A stretch of 64,000 nt of DNA, from the NCBI RefSeq assembly GCF_000275845.1, contig NW_006766884.1, positions 2,016,652 through 2,080,651 of the forward strand, given 5' to 3'. Position numbers and translations under genes: made by a program. The DNA is from Dichomitus squalens LYAD-421 SS1. Its lineage: Eukaryota; Basidiomycota; Agaricomycetes; Polyporales; Polyporaceae. Each line of letters opens with the position of its first letter. The stretch's first letter is position 1. Positions 50,026 to 61,779 of the stretch are shown piece by piece. The notes under the pieces are model-generated. The model did no database searches and was not told where the DNA came from. It saw only the letters and a program-made list of their open reading frames with translations.

Positions 50026-51922
50026 TCATACAGTCCCTCTCCTCCAGATACTGTCCCTCCTCCCCGGTGCGGGAGGAATCTCAACACGGGCCGAACAGTA
50101 CGGACATCGCCCAGACTTCTGCGTTAGCCACGGGTCCACACAGTCTTTCTGGAAAGCGACAAATGCAGATCAGCAAAGGGAAGGGGGACACTCGGGCTCG
50201 GAACTTACGTGGTACGCATGCCCGCAGCTCAGCAGCCTCAATGGCTGCGGTGCGTCGCTGCTGCCCCCATCGGCGAGCTGGATCGCACGAGCGTCCGCAT
50301 CCCTAGGAGACTCAACCCGAAGCTCCTCAACGGGACCCCCCTCCAGCGTAGCGGAGAGCGGCCGCATCTCGAGCCCACCGCCTTCCGATACAGGCTGCCT
50401 CGCACCTTCGCTCACTCTCATAGGGGCCTCGAACTCCGATAGACAGATCATGCACGTCGCCCGGTTCTCTGGGAGGCGAACAAAAGGGTACGACCCGCGT
50501 TCCCAACTGCGCTCCCACTCGTCGAGTTCCTCATCGATGGGGCTCATGAGCCCCTCGCCGTTCTCGAGGTCTGCTAGATCTGCCTTGGTGTCGTGGCCTT
50601 TTAGGCTCGGACGAAAGGGAATAAAGCGACGTCGCTTTAAAGACGAAGGTGGAGGGGGCCTTGGACTGGGTATGGGATACGTGACAGACCGCGGAAGTGG
50701 GGAGATGGGGCTGGCAGGCGTGTCGCCCGGCGGAGGAGGGATGTAAAGAACCAGTGGTATTCGGTCGACATCCTTCTTCGACAGCTTTCCAACCACTGGC
50801 CGATTGGCCCGCCTCCTCGCTTGAATCAGGCGGATTGTCTGCAACAAGTGGGAGAAGGTTGAAGACACCATGCCGTCGCGCTAGGAGAGTTGGGACACGT
50901 ACCGGAATGAGCGTTGTGAAGACATATTGGACGTACACCATGAGAAGCAAGGTGTAGGTGATCGCTGAGATGTCCTTGGCGGCGTCACGACAGCGGGAGC
51001 CATGTTCCCAGCTAACAAGCACAGTAGTGAAGAACCAAACGATGGTGAAGAAGGGATCCGCTTTGTACAAGCTATGGCAGGTGGTAACCATGAGCTCCCC
51101 ACAATCCATTTAGAACATTTTGAAAGAGCGGAGACATACCCGTAACGGATTGACGTCCACGTCAATGGACAGATGGGTGCCGGCGCTGGCTCCTCTGCAG
51201 CAGCACCGTTTCCTCCCTGAGGACCAACTTGTTGTTCACCCTGCTGGAATGCAAGCGGTGGAAGGTCTGCGCGGGGAGCACGTTGCCTCGCGGCTCTACG
51301 CGCTCGCCTGCTGATATCCACGACCGCTCGTGAGCGTCGGCCATTCGTGACCACGACGAACAGCGAAATCTCACAGTTGTCTCTTGTATCTGAAGAGCCA
51401 TACTTCGAGATAGCATCTGACAATCGTCCTCCCTAGCCATATAAGATTCCACGCGCCAAGCAGTGAACAAGCTGCTAGTTCACTCTGTGGCACAGGAGGG
51501 GTTGTGTCAGGAACGGGGACAGGACTGGTAGTCGTCGCCCCGAGGGTGGTCAGCGTCAGGATGACGATAATCTACATCGATTGTCGTGTTGAAGAAGAGC
51601 ATTCAGGTGACCATGTACAGCTCCGACCATGACCACACACCTGTGCGACCGAGTAGATCAAAAACAGGATAAGGCCCACAACCTCCCGACGATCCCGCTG
51701 CGCCCGTCTCGAGCCGGCATACCCAAGGAGCCCCTTCACCCACAACTTGGCCCTTTGGAAAGCAGATCTGGTCTCCGGCGCGCGTGCTTGTGCATTATTC
51801 GTGGCGCCGCCGGTGACGGCAGAGACAGGACGGGCAGGAGCCGGCGGCTGTGCTGCGGCCGGCGGTATGCGAGGCTGGCCATGGGTAGTGAGTTCGGGCA
51901 GCGGCGGGGACCGCACGCTCAT
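50026..51922 (-). CDS. Membrane RING-H2 E3 ligase A, 523 aa
   Basis: Six exons on the minus strand join in phase: 51641..51922, 51375..51571, 51140..51310, 50903..51071, 50209..50838 and 50026..50148. After a Pro/Ala-rich N-terminus come four hydrophobic segments: VVGLILFLIYSVAQIIVILT, LAACSLLGAWNLIWLG, FFTIVWFFTTVLVSW and YTLLLMVYVQYVFTTLI. A cytosolic linker leads to a C-terminal RING-H2 finger: CMIC, then CGHAYH after a 65-residue loop, then CVDPWLTQKSGRCPYC. The last intron falls inside the RING. The fold ubiquitinates substrates near membranes; the target is unknown. The next gene (52450..54016) has the same order of helices, the same intron in the RING and about the same linker, so the two are tandem paralogues. 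Confidence 0.86.
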
Positions 51923-52449
51923 GGCGAAGGGATCACAGATGATAGAGTACCTCTCAGAGAGTAACGGAAGGGGGGAGCGGAGCGGACATCATGGTCATGG
52001 GTATATAGCCTGCGGACACCTTGGTGGTCTCAGGAAGCATGGTAAGGTTCTCAGATCCGCATAGCCCCACGATGTAGATGGACTAGGACAGAACCTTGTC
52101 AAAGAATATGAGGGACGAGGCTCTGATAGGGCGCACTGGATGCGACCACTTCTAGAGCATACGAGCTGCCAAAGGCCGTAATACTCCATGAGGCACGAAC
52201 AATAGCGCTATATACACATCCGATTCGGAGATGACAGGTCCCAGGCAAGCGCTAGGATTATGCGCAGCGTACAACCTGGGGATGCCGATGTGCACAGGCG
52301 TTCATGTACAGTAGATGTTACATCGATTCGATAGAGATACAGAGGATGTCCGCAAGACTGACAGAGAGGCCAACCAAGTCCGTCGTCGAGTGTTGACCTT
52401 GTTTATGTACATCATTGCCTCCGGGATGAGGCCAGATCCTATCACCCCA
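51923..52449. other. Spacer between the two RING-H2 genes
   Basis: 527 bp with no supported ORF. It contains the promoter of RING-H2 gene A and the 3' UTR of gene B. Confidence 0.4.
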
Positions 52450-54016
52450 TCACCTACTGCCTGGCAAGGGCGGGGCCTGAACGCGCGCCCGACAGACTGG
52501 ACATCGTGCAGACACTTGTGTGATATAACGATCAAGACACTCCTTCTGTAACGAGGAACGCCAGTCAGCGAACATCTCCATCAAGTTGCAGAGGACAAGT
52601 ACTCACGTGGAAGTGATGCCCACAAGCCAACAGTCTCAAAGGCACAGGTATACCTTGTGTCTCTGCATGGTCGAGTTGGCTCGAGGAGCCCTCCACGGCG
52701 ACTGGCAGCACACGGGGAGGTTCCACGTAGTCGTCCAAGCAGAACAAACATTTCGCCTCAGCCTTTGGAAGGCGGAGAAAGGGGTGCTCCATAGACCTGA
52801 ACTTCTGGTCCCAGTTGTCGAGCTCCCTACGTCCGATAGGTCGTAAGAACGCGGCAGGCCCTACGGGGCGAGAAGGTGCCGAGGACATTTCTGGCTGGGG
52901 AATGTAGAAACGGAGGGCGAGGCGGGCGGCTGTCTTCTGCGAGATCGGTCCAACCATCTCGACGTTGTCATCAGGGAAGCCGGGTCGAGGTTCTCGAGAT
53001 CTGCGTATGCACTGAATCGCGGGGTCAGATAAGGTACAGGGGGTTGGGCGAGATGGCATACTCACATACATCAGACTCGTCGGAAAGTAGTACATGACGG
53101 CGAGTACGAAAACTACGATTCCAACGACGAAAATACGAGGCTCCCCGGCGAGGCATCGAGGCCCATCCTCGCCTATAGCAAAGCATTCGACGAAGATCCA
53201 TATGGAGACGCAGGCGACGTCGATAAAGGAGAGGCTGAGGGAGGCATAGAATTAAGCCCACGACATGGCAAACATGAAACTATCGTATACGTACACACTG
53301 ACAAGCGCGGTGTGGTCAGGCGGGCAAATCACAGGTGGTCCCTGGATAGGCTCCCGCCCACTACAGGATGGATCAGCGCACTGGCTCACACTATAACGCG
53401 ACATTGACTTACGTCTTCCAACGATGAAGTAGGAACCAACCGTCGACGTAACATTGCAGCATAAGCTTCGCGAGCCAGAATATATTTAATGGTGACATCG
53501 AGCTGCAGTTGCCACGTCCTGTCTGCGGAGGATGCGCGCCAGGGGAATGTGGGCCATAACGTGGAGATGGGTGTCCCGAAGCAAGCGCGATGACAATGAT
53601 GATAGCCAAGATCTAAGATGTTCTTCGTCAACAGAATCCCGTCCTACAGGAGCGGAAGAAGGGAACAAGTAGAGTTTTGAGGCTGCAGGGATAGGGAGGA
53701 CAAATGCACGGCAGAGGGATATACATACCTGTGGCAGGGCAAGCATCCAGGAGAAGACGAACCGTCCAAGTGCCCAGCTCTCCAGAGGCAGATCCCTCCG
53801 CGGCACATAGCCTAAGACCTCCCAGAACGCATGGAGAGTGAGGTGCAGTGACAGGATGTATCCAGATGATGTCCCAGTGTGCCCCTCCTGGATGCTTGCC
53901 TCGTTGCCCGCGGGAGCCGGCGCAAAAGTCGGCACCCGGTCCGAAGGCCGAGAAAAGTGCAAGTGAGCTTGCGAAGGGGTAGCAGGGGCGAGACTGGACT
54001 CGACAGGTGCCTCCAT
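52450..54016 (-). CDS. Membrane RING-H2 E3 ligase B, 407 aa
   Basis: Six exons on the minus strand join in phase: 53729..54016, 53413..53612, 53295..53360, 53066..53234, 52607..53011 and 52450..52545. The hydrophobic segments occur in the same order as in paralogue A: a GRFVFSWMLALPQ helix running into ILAIIIVIALASG, LNIFWLAKLMLQCYVDGWFL, FIDVACVSIWIFVECFA and FVVGIVVFVLAVMYYF. The linker MVGPISQKTAARLALRFYIP aligns with VVGKLSKKDVDRIPLVLYIP of A. The RING-H2 finger is CLFC...CGHHFH...CLDRYITQVSARCPVC, again split by an intron after the second His. Function as in A: a membrane E3 ligase, target unknown. Confidence 0.84.
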
Positions 54017-54375
54017 GGAACTGGGGAGGAGAGGCGAGGAGGCAGGACTGTGCATCGAGGGAGACTTTATGAGGAAACAAAGTACTAGCGAAGCACAAGG
54101 CAAGGCCAGGGCGGTGACCAAGGACGATCGCCTACAAACACACGGGCGTGCCGCCCACCATGAAGCGATGCTTGTCTTAACGTTCGAGAAGAGCTCGTGA
54201 CGATACCGTGCCCGCGGCGTGCGGGGCTGTGACTTACGCATCTTCGACCTGCTAGTTAGCCTAGGCGCGGTCACATTGGAACATACGCATGGGGCGCAAC
54301 GCATTGTGAGAAGAGATGGAAGCAAGTCCAATTACGATAATGAGCGGTATGTTACGAGATGTAGGGTGTCTGATC
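54017..54375. other. Spacer between RING-H2 gene B and the Pam17 gene
   Basis: 359 bp holding the RING-H2 B promoter and the Pam17 3' UTR. No other feature is seen. Confidence 0.4.
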
Positions 54376-55334
54376 TCAATCCTCTGCGAGGAAACTAGCG
54401 GCTTTTCGACGGAACTTCGCCTGGTCCCTCAGCCACTACGACAAAAATTCGTCAATACACGGCAAGTACCAAGCCGGAAGGTTTTTGGCTTACCTGCCTA
54501 TAGTCGTGCAAGGACCCAATTTTCTCTCCTACAAGTTGAATATAAGAGATTGAAGACACTTTGAGGCAACATAGCACTCACCGTAATAGTCAGGAACAGG
54601 ATTGGTCGCGCTCTGGCGAGTGGGATCCACTCGGTTCTTGACTATATGCTGGTGGAATTCCTTGTCGCGCTTCTCGATGAGTCGCATGAGGCGGCGATGG
54701 GTCAGTCGCCAGATGCTCGACCCAATCACAGGGCCGATGAGATATCCTAAGCCTAGAAGATAAGGCGGATTATATCACGGTCCATACACAGCCTTGAGCA
54801 ACGAGCAGCAAACCTGCACATCCTAGGGTTGCAGCGCCATAGACGAACATGGGGTCAACATTCTGGTACAGCCATACGTCAGTGCACCATGAAGAGTTCC
54901 TAGGCAGTACACGCACGAAGATAGGCTTATTAGGGTCCATTTCCAGGTTTCCGAAGTAGGAGATTCCGCCCACGAACCCAGCGACTGTAGTAGGAATAGT
55001 CACTGCCTGTGTTCGCCGCAGAAGATCGTGAGGACAGTCCTTGGGAGGATACAAGGAGACAGCGTGCAAATGCTGTTCCAGAACGGAAACGCACTGTCTC
55101 CCATCTTCTCTTCCGCTTGCGTATAGCCAAGTACTCCTGCCACGGAAGAGTCTCTTTCTCCACTTGAGAGACCTGCGAGGTACCGGTCGCGGCTCCTTTA
55201 CTGCTTGGGGCCTTAGTCGCCTTGCCACGACATGATGCAGGTGTGTGAAAGCGGGTGCGGATAGACGACACGAGCTTTGGACGCGTTGAGGTTGGTAGCG
55301 TCCGCGATAGCGGCCGGATGTTGCAAGTGGACAT
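54376..55334 (-). CDS. PAM17: Presequence translocase motor subunit Pam17, 214 aa
   Basis: Six exons on the minus strand join in phase: 55095..55334, 54917..55006, 54814..54862, 54582..54752, 54494..54528 and 54376..54435. A basic mitochondrial presequence (STRPKLVSSIRTRFHTPAS) is followed by the Pam17 block WQEYLAIRKRKRRWET. Two helices come next: TVAGFVGGISYFGNLEMDP and MFVYGAATLGCAGLGYLIGP. The signature EFHQHIVKNRVDPTRQSATN, then [20 protein letters not shown], ends the protein. Pam17 sits in the inner membrane and organises the Pam16-Pam18 part of the TIM23 import motor. Length and motifs agree with the family. Confidence 0.95.
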
Positions 55335-55550
55335 GATGACGAGGAGAAGCAAGTTCCCAACGTGCAGAGTGCGAACGACCCCGCCAGAAGAGGCGCCCAT
55401 ATCCGCATTCGGGTATCGGGGCGCTCAAGACACTGTATCATGTCCCTCATCTACTCCAAGTAATAGTGCTTGTGGATGCTGTGAGGTGAGTTGCTTCTCC
55501 ACCCTCATAAGGATCAGCATCTAACATCACTTCCTGATCAGGAACATCTC

Positions 55551-56821
55551 ATGGCGACGGCTGCATCCCCTTTCCTTGATTTACCTTACGATGTCCTGCA
55601 ATGCGTCTTCGCACATATATCTGCTGTCGACATCCTAAGCGTCATCTCTACGTCGAAGAGACTATACTACACGCTGATGGACGACAACGCTACTTGGCGA
55701 CGGTTCTGCGCTGCGTATGGTGTCACCGACACCAGCGTGTTCCTTGGACGGTCTTTCCGCCTGATTTATGGTCGCCTTTTCCACCGATATGGACATCTCC
55801 TAGGACTTTGGTGCAGTGATTATCCGTTCAAAGGCAACATCATCGAACTTCGCCTCCTTCCTGATTACTGGTTGCGTATGGGCGAGCCCACGATTGTTGG
55901 GGACGTATGGAAATTCTCAACTGAGGCCGGGAATCCTCGTCCTCATTACCCCACCTATACCGAGTTTATACAGATCGGCTTCACTCCTCGCAAGAAAATC
56001 ACTCAAAAGACAGCAAACGACGTGCACGTTAGCTGGCATCTCCGCTCTGACTGTGACCTCGGCTTCCTCGTCCACAACGGCATCCCGCCACCTTGGGTGC
56101 GCATGGATGGAACCGCCGCATGGGAACGCCCTCGCTGCGTGTTATTGCTCCCTCGAAGATGACTCTCGAGCTTGCCGACTTTTTTCGGCATCCCTTACAC
56201 AGCCCCGAGTTCCCGGAGTCGACGTCTACCCCCTGGTACGACGCCAAGCGAGGGGTACCCCGCCTCCGACAGGAAGGCCCTCCACCCATCATCCCCACTC
56301 AGCGTCGTTGGTTCTATCCAGGCGACGTACACTATGTTGAGGGTACCCCCAAGCCCGCATCCATCGCCATTTTCCCCCCTCCATCCGACGAGCCCTCGGA
56401 AGTACACCTGCCTGACCTCCATAATACCATGCACCCTCTCAGCAGCCCCTACTCAGTGATCGTTCCGCGCTACTACCCGCTACGGACAGTCATGCAGGAA
56501 GGCGAAGATCCAGCGTCGCAAAACTGGCGTCCGGAGAGTCTCGTGGGTCTCTGGTTGGGGGACTATGGTCCGCACGGGACGGAGTGTCTATTCCTTGAAC
56601 ACAACGTCGCGGACTCCATGATTCGAGCGTGGAAGATTACGGGAGACGTGAACGTCCCGCGCGGTGCGTGTACTTGGCACGCCTTCCTCCAGCAAGAGGC
56701 GCATTGGACGGATTCGTCTGGGCTCGGCATGCGAGCATACATGGGCGAAGGTCGCATTGCGCGACACGGTTTTATTTATGTGCGTCCCTCGTTCCCTTCG
56801 TCGTACTTGCGTAGGAACTGA
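55551..56821 (+). CDS. F-box protein, FBXO31-like C-terminal region, 402 aa
   Basis: The N-terminal exon (55551..56096) has a clear F-box: FLDLPYDVLQCVFAHISAVD, then ILSVISTSKRLYYTLMDDNA, then TWRRFCAAYG. The C-terminal exon (56159..56821) has the FBXO31-like block LVGLWLGDYGPHGTECLFLE and WKITGDVNVPRGACTWHAF. The two halves are in different frames. A 62-bp intron with donor GTGCGC at 56097 and acceptor CGAAG at 56158 restores the frame in phase 0. The acceptor is a weak AAG and no good branch site is seen, so a one-base frameshift in the gene or assembly is the alternative. FBXO31 is an SCF adaptor; the substrate here is unknown. Confidence 0.78.
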
Positions 56822-57968
56822 CGCGGAATATGTCGAATAGCGAGTCTTCATTGATCTCGGCGCGAGTCATAATCAACGGCAAGGAGGAGATCATGGTCGC
56901 TTGGGACTTATTGTTCACGGCGAAGGTTGAAAGATATAAGACAGCACGAGGTCGAACAGGGGATAGGTGATCAATACATGTGTCCATGTCTATGCACTTC
57001 GTGCTCCCTGCTTTCAGCGTTCACCCGTTCTGCGTCGCCCCGCCGCCGCTGATCGCTTAGCAAATACACATCTTTACACATTGATGCCACTCATGTCCTA
57101 GAATGCCGACGTTTCATACTACACTCCTGACTGCACCGTCCTTCTGCTTATTGTCATACAGGTACCACTTCCCATGTCCCCTTGTAATCGTGGCAGCAGA
57201 GTGCTGACACCTCGGAAATGTCAAGTGCATGAAATGGACTACAATGCCGCAGGAGACGGTCGCAATCATGCCGTTTGCTATCGCGAGGTCGGTATCCCAT
57301 ACCTAGGCAGGCACCCGAACAGAACTCGACCAGCGGCGGAAGGGTCGCGCTCAGCAGCGCCTCCGCGAGCTCGAACAGTCTCAGGGGAGGGGCGAACGTC
57401 AAGTGACCATGGGGATCGCTACAACGTCTGCCTCGGATTTGAGCAGCATGACCGTCGCGGAGCACCGATCGTGAGCGTGTTGTAGTCTCCGCGAAGCAAG
57501 TACAAAGTGCGCCTGATCTATGTAGCGGACCTACAGGGAACCACTGTCATACGTGATTGCCATATTGGGGTACTCTTGTAATTGTATGTGCGCCTCACGT
57601 AATGACACACGATGTCACTTGCTTACGACCTTCATCCTCGTTGCGCACCACATCAGCAACCGCGTACAATAGTACCGGTTGCTCCTGAGCTTGCCTTTGC
57701 ATCGGCTGAATGGCTGATGAGACAGAGAAGATCCTCAATCCGAAGGCCATCAACTTGACGCAAATGTCACTGGAAGAGTCGACCGCTCTCCCACCATAGT
57801 CTCGTGAATTCACACATCCATACCGAGCACCACGGAATCGGGAAGAAGGGCGAAGAGCCCATGGCGGGATATATAATCAACCGCAGAGAGTATAGAGTTC
57901 CGCATTACCTCTGCGACCGGTTCGCTCAAGGGCTCCGCCTCTTCCTTGTTCTTCTGAATTCTGTCTCT
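56822..57968. other. 1.1-kb spacer, no supported gene
   Basis: Overlapping 103-codon frames exist on both strands around 57154..57485, neither with a recognisable domain or splice context. The right end contains a TATA-like box for the DUF6535 gene. Confidence 0.4.
57870..57876 (+). promoter_or_regulatory. TATA box of the DUF6535 gene
   Basis: TATATAA lies about 95 bp upstream of the chosen start codon at 57969, a normal spacing. Confidence 0.45.
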
Positions 57969-60681
57969 ATGTCTGAACTAAGCCCAGTGTCACTTCTGGC
58001 CTCCGACGGACAGTCTATGCTTGGGATCGACCAGGTGTCGTCCACCGACTTCCTCAACTACGCAGCGACGCCGGCTGGACCCGATTCGCTTGTGAGTATA
58101 GCAAGACACAATGTCAGACTATATGTCGCTGACGTGTTTTCAGGCGAGCCCATACAACATGATTGGTGCTGGACTACATTACGCGCGCGAAACTCATAAC
58201 CGTCATAGATTGGCTCCAGTCGATAAGGAAGTTCATGACTTCTCGGAAACGACCACCGTCTGTGATACACCGCAACCATACGCTCTTGAAATCCATGTCC
58301 AACCTCCAGATGCCTCTCCAAAGTTCTCGCTAGAGGACCCACATTCAGGGAAGAGGAACCCCTGCATTGCTCAGGCGTCGCCCCGTCCGCCAAGGCGACG
58401 ACAAGCCACGCAGGCTTCTGGACAATCTGAGGAGGTACGAGGGATCTCCTGGCATTCCTGCTCTCATCTCATGCATCCACTCCTCTAGGAGGGGAGTGGC
58501 AGCAACCTACCTGACCGCGATGCCATTAAGTCGTGGTCTGAATGCGCCCGTGCAATGATGGAGCTAGATCAGGCGAACATCAAGCGATGGAAGGAAGACA
58601 TCGACACACTGCTTGTATTTGTGAGTTGCTTCCTTTCCGACGACATAAGCACCTGCCATTGACTGCTCCCCATGTAAAAGGCGGGCCTTTTCTCTTCAGT
58701 CGTGACCGGGTTCCTTGTGGAGTCCGTTAAATCACTTCGACCCGAACCTCTTGCCGCCACAGTGGTCGTTCTCGAGCGAATTTCCGCCCAGCTGCGGAAT
58801 TCTTCTGGAGATATCACGGAGCCGACTGAAGAGCCTTTTGTCCCCACCCGCCACAACATCGAGATCAACGGTCTCTGGTTCGCCAGTCTCATCCTCAGCC
58901 TAGGCGTGGCCTTCGTGGGCATCCTCGTGAAGCAGTGGCTGGGGGATTATTCCCGCGGCCTGCTGACCCATCCTCGCTCCCGTATCTCTCAGAAGCACGC
59001 TCGTGCAAGACAACATCGTCACGCTGCCTTCCGCCTATGGCGCGTACACGCCATTAGGACTGCGCTTCCTTTACTCCTTCTGGCCGCGCTTACCCTATTC
59101 TGCGCTGGGCTATCCAGGATGCTCATAGGCCTCGACCTCAAGGTTGGACTGGTCGCGCTGTGTATGATCGGCTTCATCTTCATCTTCTCCCTCGCTACCA
59201 CTATCCTGCCCTCTCTATCGGAGAATTGCCCCTACCGCTCGCCTCAGGCCTTCGCCGTGTTCATCTGCGTTCAAGGCATATGCTGGGTGGGCCGAGCCAT
59301 CGCGCGCTCAGCCGAACGCTTCCTATGGCCCTCGTCGGCAGATACCACCTTTGGACGCAAATCTGACCCGGAGTATGGCCGCGCCTCAGCTCCAGGAAGT
59401 TCGGTGGCCACAGGTCGGAGCTCGTTCTCCCGGGGTCCTCTATCCGGTGGCTGGCTGAGGTCGTGCGCCCAGTCGGCGCGCACCTGGCTACAACGGAGGG
59501 GAAACAAGAAGTCTCACTGGAGCTGGCAGGAGCGCGAAGAGGCGACGCTTCTGTCCTGCAGGAGTACGCACGAGGCCGATCTTCTTGACGAGTACGACAG
59601 CGCGAAGATGGATCCGGTGGCCTTGCAAGATGTCGTCCGACCATGCCTCCTCTCTTTGCCACTCGATGCAAGCATTGGCTGCTTCCTGCGCATCCTCATC
59701 CGCCGTGCGGATGCGGTCGATCGTCGAGGGCTACCTGACTGGGATTACGACCTCGACCGCGACACTTGCCAAGTGTCCGCCGACATCCTTCTCGACATGC
59801 TCGAAAGAGAGGAGCTGTCGTTGAGTAGGCAAACCTGCGAGTCGGAGAAGCGCTTCCAGGAGCATCGAGTGGCGCACGAGCAGGTCCTTGAAGTCCTTCA
59901 GCGGCTCATCTTTACGAGGAATCACTGCACGTTTCTCCACGAGAGGTACGAGCGCATCTTCAATGTCCTTCTGTCCTACATACGGAAACCGCAATACGAG
60001 TATGTGAAGAAGGAGAGTAACGTGCAAAAATCGGTCTTCTCCATCCTTGCTTACCTGGGGGACAAGATCCCACCAAATGCGGTCGATAGAGAAGGTGCGT
60101 GTCGCGATGTTCGGCAAGAGATTCAGTCCACGTTTCTAATGGACTACGTTTTCGCAGATATCATGACCGTCGTCGACTACACGAGGCTTGCGAGGCTCTA
60201 CTTTGGGACCGCCAGCGACGCATCACTACTCATCGCTAGGCTGGCCATCTCGATGGTCCTCGCACTACCGCCTACAGTCAGTTTATGTGCCGAAGACATT
60301 GTGGATGCGGTGCGAGACCTGGTGGATATCGTGATCGGGGATCTCAAGAGGATGCTCGCCGACGGGACCTCCCCGCAAGGCTGCGCATCCGCAGACTTCC
60401 TCCCCGCTCTCCACAGCTTCCTTTCTTTGTTTGCCGCCCTCCTCGGCGCAAACGCGGGATTCCTCACTGCAGGGTCATGGCCGAAGCTGAGGGGCTTATC
60501 TCGGCAACTCTCCAGTGCGTACCAGAAGGCTCACCACACCACGTACGTTGATGCGGAAGGTCGAAGCACCGCCCAGTACTTGAAGCTCATCGATGCACTT
60601 TACGAGGGAGAGGCTCCCCCATCGCCATTCGGACGGCCCCACTCGCGGATCCTTCGTCCTGTACGGGAGACATTGCAATAG
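57969..60681 (+). CDS. DUF6535-family membrane protein, 848 aa
   Basis: Four exons join in phase 0: 57969..58091, 58144..58434, 58489..58620 and 58681..60681. The N-terminus is hydrophilic. The DUF6535 block starts WSECARAMMELDQANIKRWK and continues through EDIDTLLVFAGLFSSVVTGF; then come LWFASLILSLGVAFVGILVK, a basic loop and paired helices (ALPLLLLAALTLFCAGLSRM, VALCMIGFIFIFSLATTILP). A long helical, hydrophilic C-terminal region fills the rest. This is a large agaricomycete-specific family of unknown function. The Met at 57969 follows a TATA box and short leader; the frame is open upstream, so an earlier start is possible. Confidence 0.88.
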
Positions 60682-61779
60682 CCCGAGCTACCTGCGAAGC
60701 GAACGCCCGCGGATCGGTGGGTCAGTGCCGTTCAGGCTGTCCCCTCTCACTTTGCATTGTTGGGGGGTGTAGAGCGTAAGCTAGACTTTTATCCCTGAGG
60801 GTGGCTACCGTACTCTGTGCTTAAGCTTCAGCTTGTTGCATGGGGCTCTTCATTTTCACGACACTCTTTACGAAGGACAACTTCACGGACTCTACTCAGA
60901 TATCGCATGTATGATCACGCAAAAGACGGACGCTGTATCCATACAAACTTCTGCTTATAGCAGCGGGTCAATGCTATGATACCTTAATCATCAATAATCA
61001 TTAATGGACTCTATCCGGCAGAACGACGTTGGGCCTTCTTGTGGTAGGACGCATCGTGGCCTTCGACTTTCTTGGCCTGGTCTAGTTACAAGAAGAAAAA
61101 GGCCACATGTTCTGACGATGTCGAGGTCGCGATCAACATGATTTCCCCCGTAGCGGGACGGCCGCGGGCGTATACCAGACTTTTCAGCTGCAGGAGTTGG
61201 GCAAATGTGTTGGTCCCGATCGGCTCCCCTGTACATGAGATCTTGACCTCGAACCTCAAAGAAAGCTCATCTACGTCCGGTTGCAGACGCTGTGCAACAG
61301 TGATGCTGGACAAACAAGGGTATTAACTACGATTATGCAGTGCTAATGCTGATGCTAGGATACTGTCGAGCGTACTGAGAACCTCAGTGTACACCTAACG
61401 CCCGATGTGAACGCACCCTTCTCCCTACCCCTACATCTCCTTCGGCCTGGTGGTAACCCGTTGCATATATTAAAAGGATGTTAAGGAAGTGATCCTACGA
61501 TGTGCAATCCGATGGCGAATTCCGTCCCAGCGTGTTCTTCGAGCGTGGGTGTGTGCGTCAGTGGGTCGTCCCGTAGTGCGTGTGCGGCGTGCATGCGTAT
61601 GTACTTAGTGTGATGGTGGCGAGAACCCGATTCGAAGTCGAAGGTAGAGGCGAAGGTGAAGACGAGGGCGGCGCCGAAAGCGATGGGGGTACGCTCCCGA
61701 TCTGAAATGTAGTGGGATGGGTAGGTGCAGTGTGAACGACCGCACTAAGAGCCAGGTCGACGAACGCACACGACGCGTA
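60682..61779. other. 1.1-kb spacer with a short possible minus-strand frame
   Basis: A 75-codon minus frame (61086..61313) starting SSITVAQRLQPDVDELSLRF looks coding-like, and a Lys-rich stretch (KKVEGHDASYHKKAQRR) continues downstream in another frame. No intron of normal length joins them. I list it as a possible fragment rather than a gene. Confidence 0.35.
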
